A stretch of DNA of 64,000 nt from Labilibaculum filiforme (GTDB lineage Bacteria > Bacteroidota > Bacteroidia > Bacteroidales > Marinifilaceae): positions 1-64,000 of the forward strand of contig NZ_MVDD01000013.1 in the NCBI RefSeq assembly GCF_002843315.1, given 5' to 3'. Both the position numbers and the translations under genes were made by a program. Of this stretch, positions 35,719 through 44,769 are shown one piece after another (within the stretch, counting starts at the first letter, position 1; each line of letters begins with the position of its first letter). The notes under the pieces were generated by a model. It had not been told where the DNA came from. It did not search any database and saw only the letters and a program-made list of their open reading frames with translations.

Positions 35719-37020
35719 ATGAATAACGACAAACAACAAGCACAGGAACTAATCGATTTTATTGAGATGAGTCCGAGTACTTACCATGCTGTAAATAATA
35801 TCCGTGAAGAATTAAACGAAGCAGGATTTCAGGAATTAGATCTTCGGGAAGAGTGGAGACTTGAAAAAGGAGGGAAGTATTTTACTACTAAAAATGGTTC
35901 GGCATTATTTGCTTTCGTAATTGGTGCGGGCGAAATTGAGGAGGAAGGTTTCCAATTAATCTGCGCGCATAGCGATGCTCCCGGATTTAAGATCAAGCCA
36001 AATCCTGAGATCGAAGTAGAGGGAAATTACCTGAAATTAAACACCGAAGTGTATGGTGGCCCGATATTGAATACCTGGATGGATCGTCCGCTTTCCATTG
36101 CGGGTAGAGTGTCTGTAAAATCAAACGATCCGTTGAATCCAGAACATTTGTATGTGAAGATTGATCGACCTTTAATGGTGATTCCAAATTTGGCGATTCA
36201 CATGAATCGCGCGGTGAACGATGGGGTAGCATTAAACAAACAGGTAGATATGTTGCCATTATTGGCCATGATTACCGATGAGATGGAGAAGGACAATTGT
36301 TTGGTGAATGTAATAGCCGAGGAATTGAAGATTGATGCGGAGGCGATTATCGATTTTGATATTAATTTATTCGAAGTGGAAAAAGGATGCATTGTGGGAT
36401 TAAATGAGGAATTTATTTCATCGGCGAAGCTAGACGATTTAGCAATGGCTCATGCAGGTTTAAAAGCATTGCTGGCCAATAGCGGAAGCAAAAAAACACA
36501 ATTACTGGCTATTTTCGATAACGAAGAGGTTGGAAGTGGAACCAAACAGGGTGCAGGATCGCCCGTATTGCGTCATTTGTTGCAACGTATTGTTTTTAAG
36601 TTGGGAAAAGATATGGAAGCATTTCACAGAGCAATTTATAATTCCTTTATGATATCGGCAGATATGGCTCATGCCGTGCATCCTAATGTTCCTGAAAAGC
36701 ACGACCCAAGCAATCGTCCGTACATTAACAAAGGACCGGCAATTAAAATTCATGCCAACCAAAAATATACTACCGACGGCGATTCGGGAACCGTATTCGA
36801 AACCTTGTGTAAGAATGCAGATGTTCCTTATCAAAAATTTGTGAATCGTTCCGATTTAGTGGGAGGGAGCACGCTTGGTAATGTTTCTACCGGTCAGGTT
36901 GATATCCGCACAGTAGATATCGGAAATCCAATGTTTGCAATGCATTCAGTTCGCGAAATGGGTGGCGTTAAAGATAATGTGTATATCCGTAAAGTATTTA
37001 CTTACTTTTTTGGATTGTAA
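35719..37020 (+). CDS. M18-family metallo-aminopeptidase
   Basis: I use the ATG at 35719 (MNNDKQQAQELIDFIEMSPS); the frame opens nine codons earlier inside a leader repeat. The product is 433 residues, the usual size for M18 aspartyl aminopeptidases. Zinc and catalytic motifs are visible: LICAHSDAPGF (His ligand), DDLAMAHAG, IFDNEEVGSGTKQGA (Glu general base), MISADMAHAVHPN, and LVGGSTLGNVS near the end. It removes N-terminal, often acidic, residues from peptides in the cytoplasm and assembles as a large oligomer. A strong terminator follows, so it is transcribed alone. Confidence 0.92.
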   Translation: MNNDKQQAQELIDFIEMSPSTYHAVNNIREELNEAGFQELDLREEWRLEKGGKYFTTKNGSALFAFVIGAGEIEEEGFQLICAHSDAPGFKIKPNPEIEVEGNYLKLNTEVYGGPILNTWMDRPLSIAGRVSVKSNDPLNPEHLYVKIDRPLMVIPNLAIHMNRAVNDGVALNKQVDMLPLLAMITDEMEKDNCLVNVIAEELKIDAEAIIDFDINLFEVEKGCIVGLNEEFISSAKLDDLAMAHAGLKALLANSGSKKTQLLAIFDNEEVGSGTKQGAGSPVLRHLLQRIVFKLGKDMEAFHRAIYNSFMISADMAHAVHPNVPEKHDPSNRPYINKGPAIKIHANQKYTTDGDSGTVFETLCKNADVPYQKFVNRSDLVGGSTLGNVSTGQVDIRTVDIGNPMFAMHSVREMGGVKDNVYIRKVFTYFFGL

Positions 37021-37042
37021 GCATTTACGAATTAATAAATAG

Positions 37043-37078
37043 AAAGGATGTTGCCAATTTGTAACATCCTTTTTTTTT
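37043..37078 (+). terminator. Rho-independent terminator after the aminopeptidase gene
   Basis: AAAGGATGTT and AACATCCTTT form a stem around gccaatttgt, followed by a run of nine T. Confidence 0.9.
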
Positions 37079-37230
37079 GTTCGATCATGTTCTGGCTGTT
37101 GGCAAAATGAATTATTCAGAGGATGAATAACAGTTAAATTTTTATTGCCAGCGCCAATTGGCATTGGTATGGCTGATGAGCTTTTCACAGATGAAATAAA
37201 CCTAACAAATAATTAATTAGGGTTCTTATT

Positions 37231-38130
37231 TTATTCCTTAGCTCCGTTGTTTTTAGCAATATCAATCCAAAGTTCTGATAACTCTTTTGGATTAGCACCC
37301 AAACCACGAGCCAGATGCAAGGCAACTCCCATCATTAAAACAGAAGCTTCGTGCAATTCCTGATGCGTTTGAATTGCTCCAAACGCTTCTTGTGCTTTTG
37401 TTAAAATTAAATTATTGTGCTCGCTAACAAATGCAATAGGACTCTCCTCCGAAATATCTGGAATCATCAAACAATCTAGCCACTCTTGACCAATTCGTTT
37501 CGCCAACATTTCGGGTAGTTCACTTCCCATTTTTCTCCAAATCCGCAATGTTTTTTTATCGCCCGATGCAGCCAAGCCTGTTTCAAGAAGTAATTCAAAT
37601 GCGATATCAGCAATATTTTGCATTAGTTCCAAATAGGCATCCTGAGCTTTTTCAAAAGATGCTGTTTTTTGATCATTAAGATAATCGCCAACTGGTAATT
37701 GCTCTAAATTAACTACTTCGGGACAAAGATCTAAGCAAGGAAAATTATCTCCCTGATACATGTATTCTACTTTTTCGTTTTGTATTTGACGACCCAATGG
37801 ATACAAACGACAGGCCAACGGACGCCCCATATGAACATCGCAACCAAAATTAGGCACATATTGTGAACATGCCTGCAAACCTTTATAACCTACTTTCCCG
37901 TCGAACTTTAAACGGATTCCTCCAAAATCGCTGTACAAATCACGAAACTCTCTGGGCGTAATTTTTTTCTCTTTGGCCAAATGAAACAACTCCCATGGAT
38001 TCAAGTAAATCACTTTTCCAAAGCAACAATTTCCGGTTCGTGAGCAAGTTAAATACAATTTATTTTGAAGGTTTACTAGCTTGGTTTGCATGCTTTTGTT
38101 TGATTTTTGATTGGATACCTGCTTTCCCAT
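37231..38130 (-). CDS. YkgJ-type cysteine-cluster protein
   Basis: The 299-residue protein has the YkgJ/CxxCxxCC metal-binding pattern: LTCSRTGNCCFGKVIYLNPWE (about 30-50), then QACSQYVPNFGCDVHMGRPLACRLYP (about 84-110) and FPCLDLCPEV. These cysteines are thought to bind zinc or an Fe-S cluster; family members are mostly uncharacterised. The rest is helical. The start at 38130 (MGKQVSNQ) could instead be the Met at 38091 (MQTKLVNLQ), which lies closer to the conserved domain. It has no operon partner and its upstream region is taken over by a 97-bp tandem array. Confidence 0.8.
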   Translation of the reverse strand: MGKQVSNQKSNKSMQTKLVNLQNKLYLTCSRTGNCCFGKVIYLNPWELFHLAKEKKITPREFRDLYSDFGGIRLKFDGKVGYKGLQACSQYVPNFGCDVHMGRPLACRLYPLGRQIQNEKVEYMYQGDNFPCLDLCPEVVNLEQLPVGDYLNDQKTASFEKAQDAYLELMQNIADIAFELLLETGLAASGDKKTLRIWRKMGSELPEMLAKRIGQEWLDCLMIPDISEESPIAFVSEHNNLILTKAQEAFGAIQTHQELHEASVLMMGVALHLARGLGANPKELSELWIDIAKNNGAKE

Positions 38131-38183
38131 TTCTAATTAAATAAGTAGTAAAACAGCTTTTGAAAGCACAAAGCTATTAAAAT

Positions 38184-38592
38184 TCATATGATTATTATTT
38201 GTTTTTTAGTTGCCATATGGAACTTACCATGCTGGAATAATCATTTCCTTGTGTGTCAAAACACCTTTGACATGGACGTTTCATATGATTATTATTTGTT
38301 TTTTAGTTGCCATATGGAACTTACCATGCTGGAATAATCATTTCCTTGTGTGTCAAAACACCTTTGACATGGACGTTTCATATGATTATTATTTGTTTTT
38401 TAGTTGCCATATGGAACTTACCATGCTGGAATAATCATTTCCTTGTGTGTCAAAACACCTTTGACATGGACGTTTCATATGATTATTAATTGTTTTTTAG
38501 TTGCCATATGGTCCCGAAAGCTTTCGGGATTACCATGCCGGAATAATCATTTCCTTGTGTGTAGAAAGTTTTATACATGGAAGTTTCATAAA
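38184..38592 (+). repeat. 97-bp tandem repeat, four copies
   Basis: TCATATGATTATTA starts at 38184, 38281, 38378 and 38475, exactly 97 bp apart. The first three units are essentially identical. The fourth has a TCCCGAAAGCTTTCGGGA palindrome inserted where the others read GGAACT, and its end is diverged. Each unit has a TGTCAAAacaccTTTGACA hairpin. The array begins 54 bases upstream of the YkgJ-type gene. Confidence 0.95.
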
Positions 38593-39052
38593 ATGAGAAG
38601 GAATATCTTTTAGGGAATTTACGCCAAGTAGGCCCCCGATCACTAAACTCCATGTCGAATTCACCCAAAACAACAGACTGAAAGTTGAATTATAAAAAAA
38701 GGTGCAACGCACGAAGCTTTTTTAATCCGAATCGGTATTTCGTCATTCCCTGACTATAAGCAAGCCGTACCTATCAGGCTATGACTGGTATTTTATTCCA
38801 TCGGGATTATTGGTTCGGGTTGCAGATAGAATTTTGTTGGCGATATGTTATCGACTTTAAAGAACCTTAAGGGAATAGTTATGTTTTATTGTCAACTATT
38901 CTAAATCTAAAACACAAAAAAAGCTGTAGACGGATCTACAACTTTCTATTATTCTTTGAAATTACTGCATTTAAAAAACTTCCCATATTAAATTCCCTTT
39001 CTAAAAAGGTTTTCACTTACACCATTCCCCATAAGAGTCAGAATTCTGTCAC
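38593..39052. other. Gene-free stretch between tandem array and cassette-like region
   Basis: About 460 bp without a credible gene. It holds a possible terminator at 38694-38723 and a short GTAGA/TCTAC hairpin near 38925. The word CCGTACCTAT near 38767 recurs near 39069 inside the cassette-like site, so this may be worn-down cassette DNA. Confidence 0.4.
38694..38723. terminator. Possible bidirectional terminator
   Basis: AAAAAAAG-GTGC-aac-GCAC-gaag-CTTTTTT forms an imperfect stem with A- and T-runs on the two sides. No gene ends directly before it. Confidence 0.35.
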
Positions 39053-39058
39053 CGGTTA

Positions 39059-39117
39059 CGTCAACCCACCGTACCTATTGGGCAGTTCCTGCCACACGAA
39101 CGCTTAGTTGTTAGCGG
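39059..39117 (-). repeat. attC-like site at the 3' end of the small membrane-protein gene
   Basis: On the minus strand CCGCTAAC (39117-39110) begins the site directly after the stop codon and GTTGACG (39065-39059) ends it, about 59 bp in all. A GGCAG-gaa-CTGCC hairpin lies between. CCGCTAAC is the exact complement of GTTAGCGG, with which this unit begins at 39621-39614. That is the relation expected of an integron gene cassette. Confidence 0.5.
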
Positions 39118-39120
39118 TTG

Positions 39121-39603
39121 TTATTCTTTACAACTGCCTTTCTCATTGACTATCCGTCGTCGTTCTCTCCATAATTTAATCCATGTGTCGGAATGTTCTT
39201 TACTATTCAATAAACGATCACCAATTAGAAAAATATATTCTGTATTATTTCGAATAACCCTTATTGTATCAGAGCAAGTTGTTTTTAAGATAGTATCATT
39301 CAGAATTAAAAAATCCCCGAGAAATGAGGGATCAAAGTTATGGTTTGAGCTATTATCAATACTCCAATATTTACTTTCTCCATTAAATAGAATAAATGTC
39401 TGACCTTTATATTCTGAAATTTTCACAATCTTTCCATTTAATTCAGTGTCGTAATTTACAAGTTTTGAATTATTATAAACTGTAACGGATTTAAATATTA
39501 TAAAACCCAAAAGAATAGCAATAGTTCCTGCAATAGGAGCAAAAGTTACTATTGACTTCTTGAGAGATTTCTTTGCTTCCTTCTTATAGTTATTTCGCGT
39601 CAT
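39121..39603 (-). CDS. Small membrane-anchored protein of unknown function (cassette-like)
   Basis: I choose the ATG at 39603 (MTRNNYKKEAKKSLKKSIVT), which follows the cassette-like boundary by about 10 bases. The frame is open 18 codons further, but those codons lie inside the inverted-repeat site. The 160-residue product has a basic N-terminus, one transmembrane helix (about 22-43, FAPIAGTIAILLGFIIF) and a soluble region rich in beta-type sequence (GKIVKISEYKGQTFILFNG). I do not recognise the family. It shares orientation and boundary type with the large ATPase gene upstream. Confidence 0.6.
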   Translation of the reverse strand: MTRNNYKKEAKKSLKKSIVTFAPIAGTIAILLGFIIFKSVTVYNNSKLVNYDTELNGKIVKISEYKGQTFILFNGESKYWSIDNSSNHNFDPSFLGDFLILNDTILKTTCSDTIRVIRNNTEYIFLIGDRLLNSKEHSDTWIKLWRERRRIVNEKGSCKE

Positions 39604-39613
39604 AGAATAATTA

Positions 39614-39747
39614 CCGCTAACGGTTACGTATATGAAACGTTTGGCATTTCGAAGCACTTTCCTGTCAAATTATAACAAATTTTGATACGAGCTGAAATGC
39701 TCCATAACCCACTGTCTGCCAAATGTTTTATATACGATGTTATGCCC
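39614..39747 (-). repeat. attC-like inverted-repeat site between two cassette-like genes
   Basis: The plus strand starts CCGCTAAC (39614-39621) and ends GTTATGCCC (39739-39747). Inside, GTATATGAAACGTTTGGCA (39628-39646) pairs 17 of 19 with TGCCAAATGTTTTATATAC (39717-39735). GCATTTC (39644) also pairs with GAAATGC (39694). Length (134 bp) and nested arms fit an integron attC site. The GTTATGCCC end complements the start of the neighbouring cassette at 43002-43010. Confidence 0.62.
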
Positions 39748-39756
39748 TGTGTTTCT

Positions 39757-42700
39757 TTACATATCAATATTTTCTTCAAATCTCAACAAATGCAAATATG
39801 GTTTTTCTCTTGTTGAAAATACTCTTGCTAAATAGTATTTGTCACTTGATTTTTTTAGTCGAATAAAATCCCATTCGCGCTTTGAGATTGGAAATTTAAT
39901 TTCATCACTTCTTGAGATGTCTGTTACAGTTGATTTTACTTCAATAAATATTTCTTTAGTTTCTTCTATTGTTACTTTAATGTCATACTGTTGCCCCGAA
40001 TCGTTTATGTATATGCTAGAGCCATTCCAATTATAAATTCTTTCATAATTGTTTTCATCTGATTTATTTAACCACTCTATTTTTATATTTTCAGCATTTT
40101 GGTTTATGCTTTTTTCTAATTCTTTAAATACAAAATATTCACCCATATAACCTGTTTCAAAATTATATTCTCTTTCTTCTTCGGATTTTGCTTGATAATC
40201 ATTTTGATATTCTACTGAATTAAGCCAAAACCTGAATTCATCTTGATATTTTAGGTATTCATTTATTTCTTCAATATTCTCTGAAACTTGTACTATCATT
40301 TCAGTAGTGAAGTTTTCGTTTTTTGCTAATTTTACTAATGCTTCTGATTTGCCACTTTGAATTATTTCAAAAATATTATCTCTATCATTTCCATTATCTA
40401 ATGTTTCTAAAACAAGTTTTGCTTTGTTACCATCAAACCATTTAAATAGGTCTTCCATCTTAAAAGATTCTTTATTATCTGAAACCCATTTTACTAAAGA
40501 TAAAATTGCATTTCTGATTGTTGGATTTTCAAGGTTTTCACGATTTTCTTTTACATAGTCATCAATTATTCCTGAAATGTCTTTAAGTGTTTTTGGGTTA
40601 TTTAAATCTAAACTAATCCCGTCTCTTATCAGAATTGATTGCCAGTCTTCTTTTTTGTTGCTTAAATCATATAATATGTCTTTAAGTTTTTTAGGTATAT
40701 AATCAATATCATTAAATAGAGGATGTTCAGTTGAGCAAAACTCATCATATTGATTTGGTATAATTTTACTTTTCTCTAACAAGTCTTTAAAGTCAGAATT
40801 GGCAATGAAAGAAATAAAAGAATCAATCCAAATAACTGTTTTATCAAAATTATTATGCTCAAAATGAGCTTGAAGATTTTTAATTGATTCTAATTTTTGA
40901 ATTTTAGTTATAATTGATTTTATTATCCACTTGTTTACATTATCCCAAGAAAAGTCTGAAGTATTTTGAAGCGTTTTCTTTTCTGATGGTGTATTTTCAG
41001 GGAAAAAGTCTAATGCAAATTCATAAATTTTATTTCTCTTTTCAGAAGATTCAGAAGTGAAATAAGAGCATAAGAGAAACATAGCCTTTCTATAAGATTC
41101 CGTTTCAATTTTTTCTTTATTGACTATGTGCTTATTAATAGAATATGAAACATCTTCCACACTTAAAGGTTTATGCTCTTTAAAAATTGCAAGTGATTTA
41201 TGTATTAATACATCTCTTTTGTCTTGCTGAAATAGATTTAAAGTATCCTTTAATTCTTCTGGAATATTAACATCAAATCTTAGTGGTTCCAGCTTTTTGA
41301 AAATTCCTGTTTCTGCTTGATTTGGGATTATTGCAAAGTCATCAAATAGTTCTTTTTGTTCGGCTTTAACTATAATAAATTCATAAACACTTTTTAGCCA
41401 ATCAATCGCTTTGTCGATATTCTCTTCAAATTTTATTCTTGCTAAATTTTGAAGATTCTCTAAATTTTGGATTTCTTCAAGCAAACTTTTTAAATCAAAT
41501 TTTAGTGAAGTCCAGGGCTTATGTTCAACATTTAATAGTTTATTCCATATATGATTACTTTTTTGGTCTGGAATATTTTCACCAATAAAGCCATAGCATA
41601 TATCCCAAAAGTCATCTAATTTCTCTGTTCCCCTTATATTAGGAAATAAAGCATCTTGTAGTACAAGAGGTTGATTATTGTGGTTTAAAACAATTGCTTG
41701 TGATAATAAGAAATTTCTTATTTCATTTAAAGATTTTTTATACCAATCTTCATCACACCAAATTGGACAATTATCATATCGAGTATCAGCGAGAAACATT
41801 AAATTCAGATACTTCTTTTCAATAAAGTCTTTTGTGAGGGTCTTAAATAATTGAATTGCTTGTTCTACTCTATTTCTATTTCCATTATCTTTTTCCGCTA
41901 ATAAAGTAATTCCATTTCGTTCTGTTTCGGGATAAAATTTTGAACAATTAAACATAATAGGGAATCGCCAATTTTCACTACCAATTAATGGGAAAGTGCT
42001 AAATAGGATAGCTGACTCTTTGTTTATTTCAGCTATTTCATAGCCTTTATCTGTTTGATAAAGCCTAGTCGCTAAATCAATGTGGTTTTCTATATCGGAA
42101 ATAGTAGCAATAAATATGTTTTCAGGTTTTTCAAAATTTTCAGCACTTCCTACAATTGATTCAGTTCTTAATATTTTGACTATTGATACAACTTTGTCTT
42201 GCCTTTGTAAATCGTGTTCTCGACTAAACACTATTGTTATGTTTCCAATGAATATTTCAACTGACCTTATTTCCTTTGAAAAGGACAAAACATAAGGAAT
42301 ATATTTTTCAATTTCGGCAATTCCCTTATTGACAGTTTTTATTCCTTCTTCTAAACCATCTTTGTTGTCATTTAAAAAGTAGGTGAAAGATGTTTTAAAT
42401 TCATTGGCTGGATTGATTGAAGAAAAGTTTTGCTCATATTGGTCTAAGGATTTCTCAACTTTCTCAGCCAATTGTAATTTGGATTGAAATTGCCTGTCTA
42501 ACTCAAATTTAAAACTATTATAATTATGTTGCTTGTCAAGAAAAATCCCTTCAACCAAAATTCTAAGGGATAATATGTGTGTTGATAAAAATCCTGTTCC
42601 AAATTGACCCGTTATATCTTCACGCTGTGTTTCGTCTTCTTCAATTTTCCCAGAATCGGAAAGCAATAGACATTTTGGGTCATCATATTTGTACATATGA

Positions 42701-42975
42701 TTACTGTATTTGAATGGATTCCCATTGTGTTCAAATTTTAAATATTTCTCACCATTTCCATTACTTGAAAAAGTCAATTTAACATCAACCTTTTTGTCGG
42801 GATGATTAAGGTTTGTTACTTCACCTTTTTTGAATACAACAGTGTCTTTTGCGTTTTGAAGAAGCTCCCAAAACCACCTTTTGTCTGTATCTCGTTTTCG
42901 AAGAGCATCATTTACTTTTTCATATATTTTGCTCGTTGCAGATATTGCTAATTCTCTATTTCTGGATTCTGTCAT
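39757..42975 (-). CDS. GHKL-ATPase (sacsin-like) / DUF3883 protein, candidate defence gene
   Basis: The 1072-residue protein opens with a GHKL/HSP90-type ATPase of the sacsin-like kind: KRWFWELLQNAKDT (the N-box Asn), then ITGQFGTGFLSTHIL (G-box). A long helical middle follows. Residues about 960-1065 carry a DUF3883-type domain with EYFVFKELEKS and FIEVKSTVTDIS, a PD-(D/E)xK-like E-x-K nuclease core. Proteins of this build occur near restriction-modification genes and are suspected phage-defence effectors. No partner genes are present. The flanking sites suggest that it travels as a single-gene cassette. The DNA appears more AT-rich than its neighbours. Confidence 0.78.
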   Translation of the reverse strand: MTESRNRELAISATSKIYEKVNDALRKRDTDKRWFWELLQNAKDTVVFKKGEVTNLNHPDKKVDVKLTFSSNGNGEKYLKFEHNGNPFKYSNHMYKYDDPKCLLLSDSGKIEEDETQREDITGQFGTGFLSTHILSLRILVEGIFLDKQHNYNSFKFELDRQFQSKLQLAEKVEKSLDQYEQNFSSINPANEFKTSFTYFLNDNKDGLEEGIKTVNKGIAEIEKYIPYVLSFSKEIRSVEIFIGNITIVFSREHDLQRQDKVVSIVKILRTESIVGSAENFEKPENIFIATISDIENHIDLATRLYQTDKGYEIAEINKESAILFSTFPLIGSENWRFPIMFNCSKFYPETERNGITLLAEKDNGNRNRVEQAIQLFKTLTKDFIEKKYLNLMFLADTRYDNCPIWCDEDWYKKSLNEIRNFLLSQAIVLNHNNQPLVLQDALFPNIRGTEKLDDFWDICYGFIGENIPDQKSNHIWNKLLNVEHKPWTSLKFDLKSLLEEIQNLENLQNLARIKFEENIDKAIDWLKSVYEFIIVKAEQKELFDDFAIIPNQAETGIFKKLEPLRFDVNIPEELKDTLNLFQQDKRDVLIHKSLAIFKEHKPLSVEDVSYSINKHIVNKEKIETESYRKAMFLLCSYFTSESSEKRNKIYEFALDFFPENTPSEKKTLQNTSDFSWDNVNKWIIKSIITKIQKLESIKNLQAHFEHNNFDKTVIWIDSFISFIANSDFKDLLEKSKIIPNQYDEFCSTEHPLFNDIDYIPKKLKDILYDLSNKKEDWQSILIRDGISLDLNNPKTLKDISGIIDDYVKENRENLENPTIRNAILSLVKWVSDNKESFKMEDLFKWFDGNKAKLVLETLDNGNDRDNIFEIIQSGKSEALVKLAKNENFTTEMIVQVSENIEEINEYLKYQDEFRFWLNSVEYQNDYQAKSEEEREYNFETGYMGEYFVFKELEKSINQNAENIKIEWLNKSDENNYERIYNWNGSSIYINDSGQQYDIKVTIEETKEIFIEVKSTVTDISRSDEIKFPISKREWDFIRLKKSSDKYYLARVFSTREKPYLHLLRFEENIDM

Positions 42976-43001
42976 TTTTGTTTCTTCGGTTTTTTAACAT
43001 T

Positions 43002-43094
43002 GGGCATAACTCCTAAATAAAGCAATGGGCTTTATTTCGTTTATATTTTTTAAAAAAGTGTATTTACCGACCCATATTGGGTGGTAATGTACAC
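43002..43094. repeat. Cassette boundary and upstream hairpins
   Basis: GGGCATAAC at 43002-43010 is, on the minus strand, the GTTATGCCC start of the large cassette. Beyond it lie AAATAAAG-caatgg-GCTTTATTT (about 43015-43038) and a 37-bp imperfect palindrome at 43058-43094 (GTGTATTTACC / GGTAATGTACAC). These could be the recombination site of a neighbouring, now missing, cassette. Confidence 0.45.
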
Positions 43095-43547
43095 CTATTA
43101 CAATAAGTTTATAAAACAGCATCGGTAAAAGCCTTACTAAAGTAGTAAATCGAAACAAAGATTCAAGCTGTCAAATGTGCCAACTTGCAGCTTTACACCT
43201 AATGCTTTAAAATATGGCTTTTTGAATTGGTGGCGCAGTACAAAAAAGGGGAGGGGCATTTCTTATTTCTCTTGTGCTACAACCAATAGCCATTACTCCA
43301 TAACTTCCTATTTTAAGCTGTAAAATACTCCAATGCCAATAAGGAAGTACTACTTTTTACTAAAGTGTACTAAATGTAAGTAATAAATGTACTAAATAGT
43401 AGTAATTGTACAGGGAAATAAATTTGCAGAACTAAAAAAGAACTGCTCTACATAAGTTGAGGTAAAAAAAGCAGAAGTAGGGGTAATTTATAGCAGAAGA
43501 ATATTTATACATAATTATTTCCGGACTAAAAATGCCCGTTTTTACTG
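43095..43547. other. Gene-free AT-rich stretch
   Basis: About 450 bp without a credible gene. Near 43356-43412 the words TACTAAA and GTACTAAAT recur at short intervals (ACTAAAGTGTACTAAATG, AATGTACTAAATAGTAG), possibly operator-like. Nothing else stands out. Confidence 0.4.
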
Positions 43548-43745
43548 CTGCAGAGCCTATTTTTGGTCTGCAGAGCCCATTTTTGATCTGCAGAGCACAT
43601 TTCTGCACTTGCAACGTCCATTTTTGATCTGCAGAGCCTATTTTTATACTTGCAATGTCCATTTTTTGGTCTGCAGAACTCATTTCTGGTCTGCAGAATG
43701 CATTTTTACACTTGCAGCATCCATTTTTGATTCACAGAAGCCATT
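43548..43745. repeat. 20-bp-period imperfect tandem repeat with CTGCAG words
   Basis: CTGCAG or CTTGCA recurs at 43548, 43568, 43588, 43608, 43629, 43649, 43671, 43691 and 43711. It alternates with CATTTTTGAT or a similar T-run, giving about ten units of 20-22 bp. CTGCAG and CTTGCA units alternate in a partly ordered way. Confidence 0.85.
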
Positions 43746-43991
43746 CTTGTCTTTTCAATATTTATTTCGACTGCTAATGAGGGCATTCCGATTTTAAAGA
43801 ATCTCCCTGCTAGTTATAAGGTTAATTTTAGTCGGCACCCCTTGCTTTTACTATAATAGTATAGATTGATCTATTTTGTACTGAAGAAATAATTTAATTT
43901 TATGTTGTTTAAATACTTTCTTATTTAATTATAAATATGTAGTTTCATCGGGAAATTAATTAAACGTAAACAAATTTAAATTGATAAAGTA

Positions 43992-44645
43992 ATGACTTTT
44001 ATTAGATCTGAATCTAAATTTTTAGAACGCACGCGTATTGCCTTAAGCAATGCCGAATCTCACCCCGATATTAAAGCTGCTTTGCTCGCTTTTGGTATCG
44101 ATGATGCAAAATTTGCCGAAGGTTGGGCGGTGTATAACAAAGCCAAAAGCATTTGGGAATTAAATGCAAAAGAAGGGGCAGAAACAAGTCTTGCTTCGAA
44201 CACCTACAGCAGAAAGTATAATGAGGTGACTGCGAAGTTTAAAAGGCACCGCGATTTAACCCGCATTCTTTGCACAAAAGATCCTGATGTCTTAATAGAA
44301 TTGGGTATAAAAGGGCATTTGCCGGGTCAATACAACGAGTATTTCGACCTGATGAAATTGTTTTATACGACAATTGCAGGCAATGCAGTTATTCAAGCAA
44401 AACTTGCAGTAATTAAGTTGACTCCTGAGCTTGCTGCAGACTGTCTGGCAGCACTCGATACGCTGCTGGTTCTTCGATCTAATTTCGACAAAGAAATGGG
44501 AGAGTCGCAGGCGACAACCGAATTAAAGAATGCAGCTTTAAACGAATTGAGCGATTGGATGGATGATTTTGATATCCTTGCAAAACTTGCCTTTTACGAC
44601 ACGCCGCAACGCCTCGAAGTGTTAGGTGTTTTGGTGAAAAGCTAA
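43992..44645 (+). CDS. Helical protein of unknown function
   Basis: The 217-residue protein is strongly predicted to be helical throughout and has no signal peptide, membrane segment or cysteine cluster. Landmarks are ESKFLERTRIALSN, a KYNEVTAKFKRHRDLTRIL segment (about 78-96) and a C-terminal LSDWMDDFDILAKLAFYDTPQ. I have no family name for it. It stands alone, preceded by about 250 bp of non-coding DNA and followed by a good terminator, so it is a single-gene unit. Its codon use looks ordinary for this genome. Confidence 0.7.
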   Translation: MTFIRSESKFLERTRIALSNAESHPDIKAALLAFGIDDAKFAEGWAVYNKAKSIWELNAKEGAETSLASNTYSRKYNEVTAKFKRHRDLTRILCTKDPDVLIELGIKGHLPGQYNEYFDLMKLFYTTIAGNAVIQAKLAVIKLTPELAADCLAALDTLLVLRSNFDKEMGESQATTELKNAALNELSDWMDDFDILAKLAFYDTPQRLEVLGVLVKS

Positions 44646-44666
44646 GTTCCAATAGTATAAAAATAG

Positions 44667-44714
44667 AAAGCACAGCCCAATTGTTGTATTCAACTTTTAG
44701 CCTGTGCTTTTTTT
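44667..44714 (+). terminator. Rho-independent terminator
   Basis: AAAGCACAG (44667-44675) pairs with CTGTGCTTT (44702-44710), followed by a T-run. The loop is about 26 bases. It ends the gene at 43992-44645. Confidence 0.75.
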
Positions 44715-44769
44715 ATAAACTTAATTGTGCGTAATAATTTTTGCTCACGTTTAGTATAGCGATGGTTTT

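Noticed and set aside
38210-38613. Overlapping plus-strand frames of 60-74 codons starting MPYGTYHAG
   Set aside because: They are by-products of the 97-bp tandem array. The period is not a multiple of three, so the same peptide recurs in successive frames. No start signals or coding character.
43432-43683. Minus-strand frame of 83 codons with repeated SADQK-type peptide
   Set aside because: It is open only because the 20-21-bp repeat happens to avoid stops. Repeat drift of 20, 21 and 22 bp shows no selection on reading frame.
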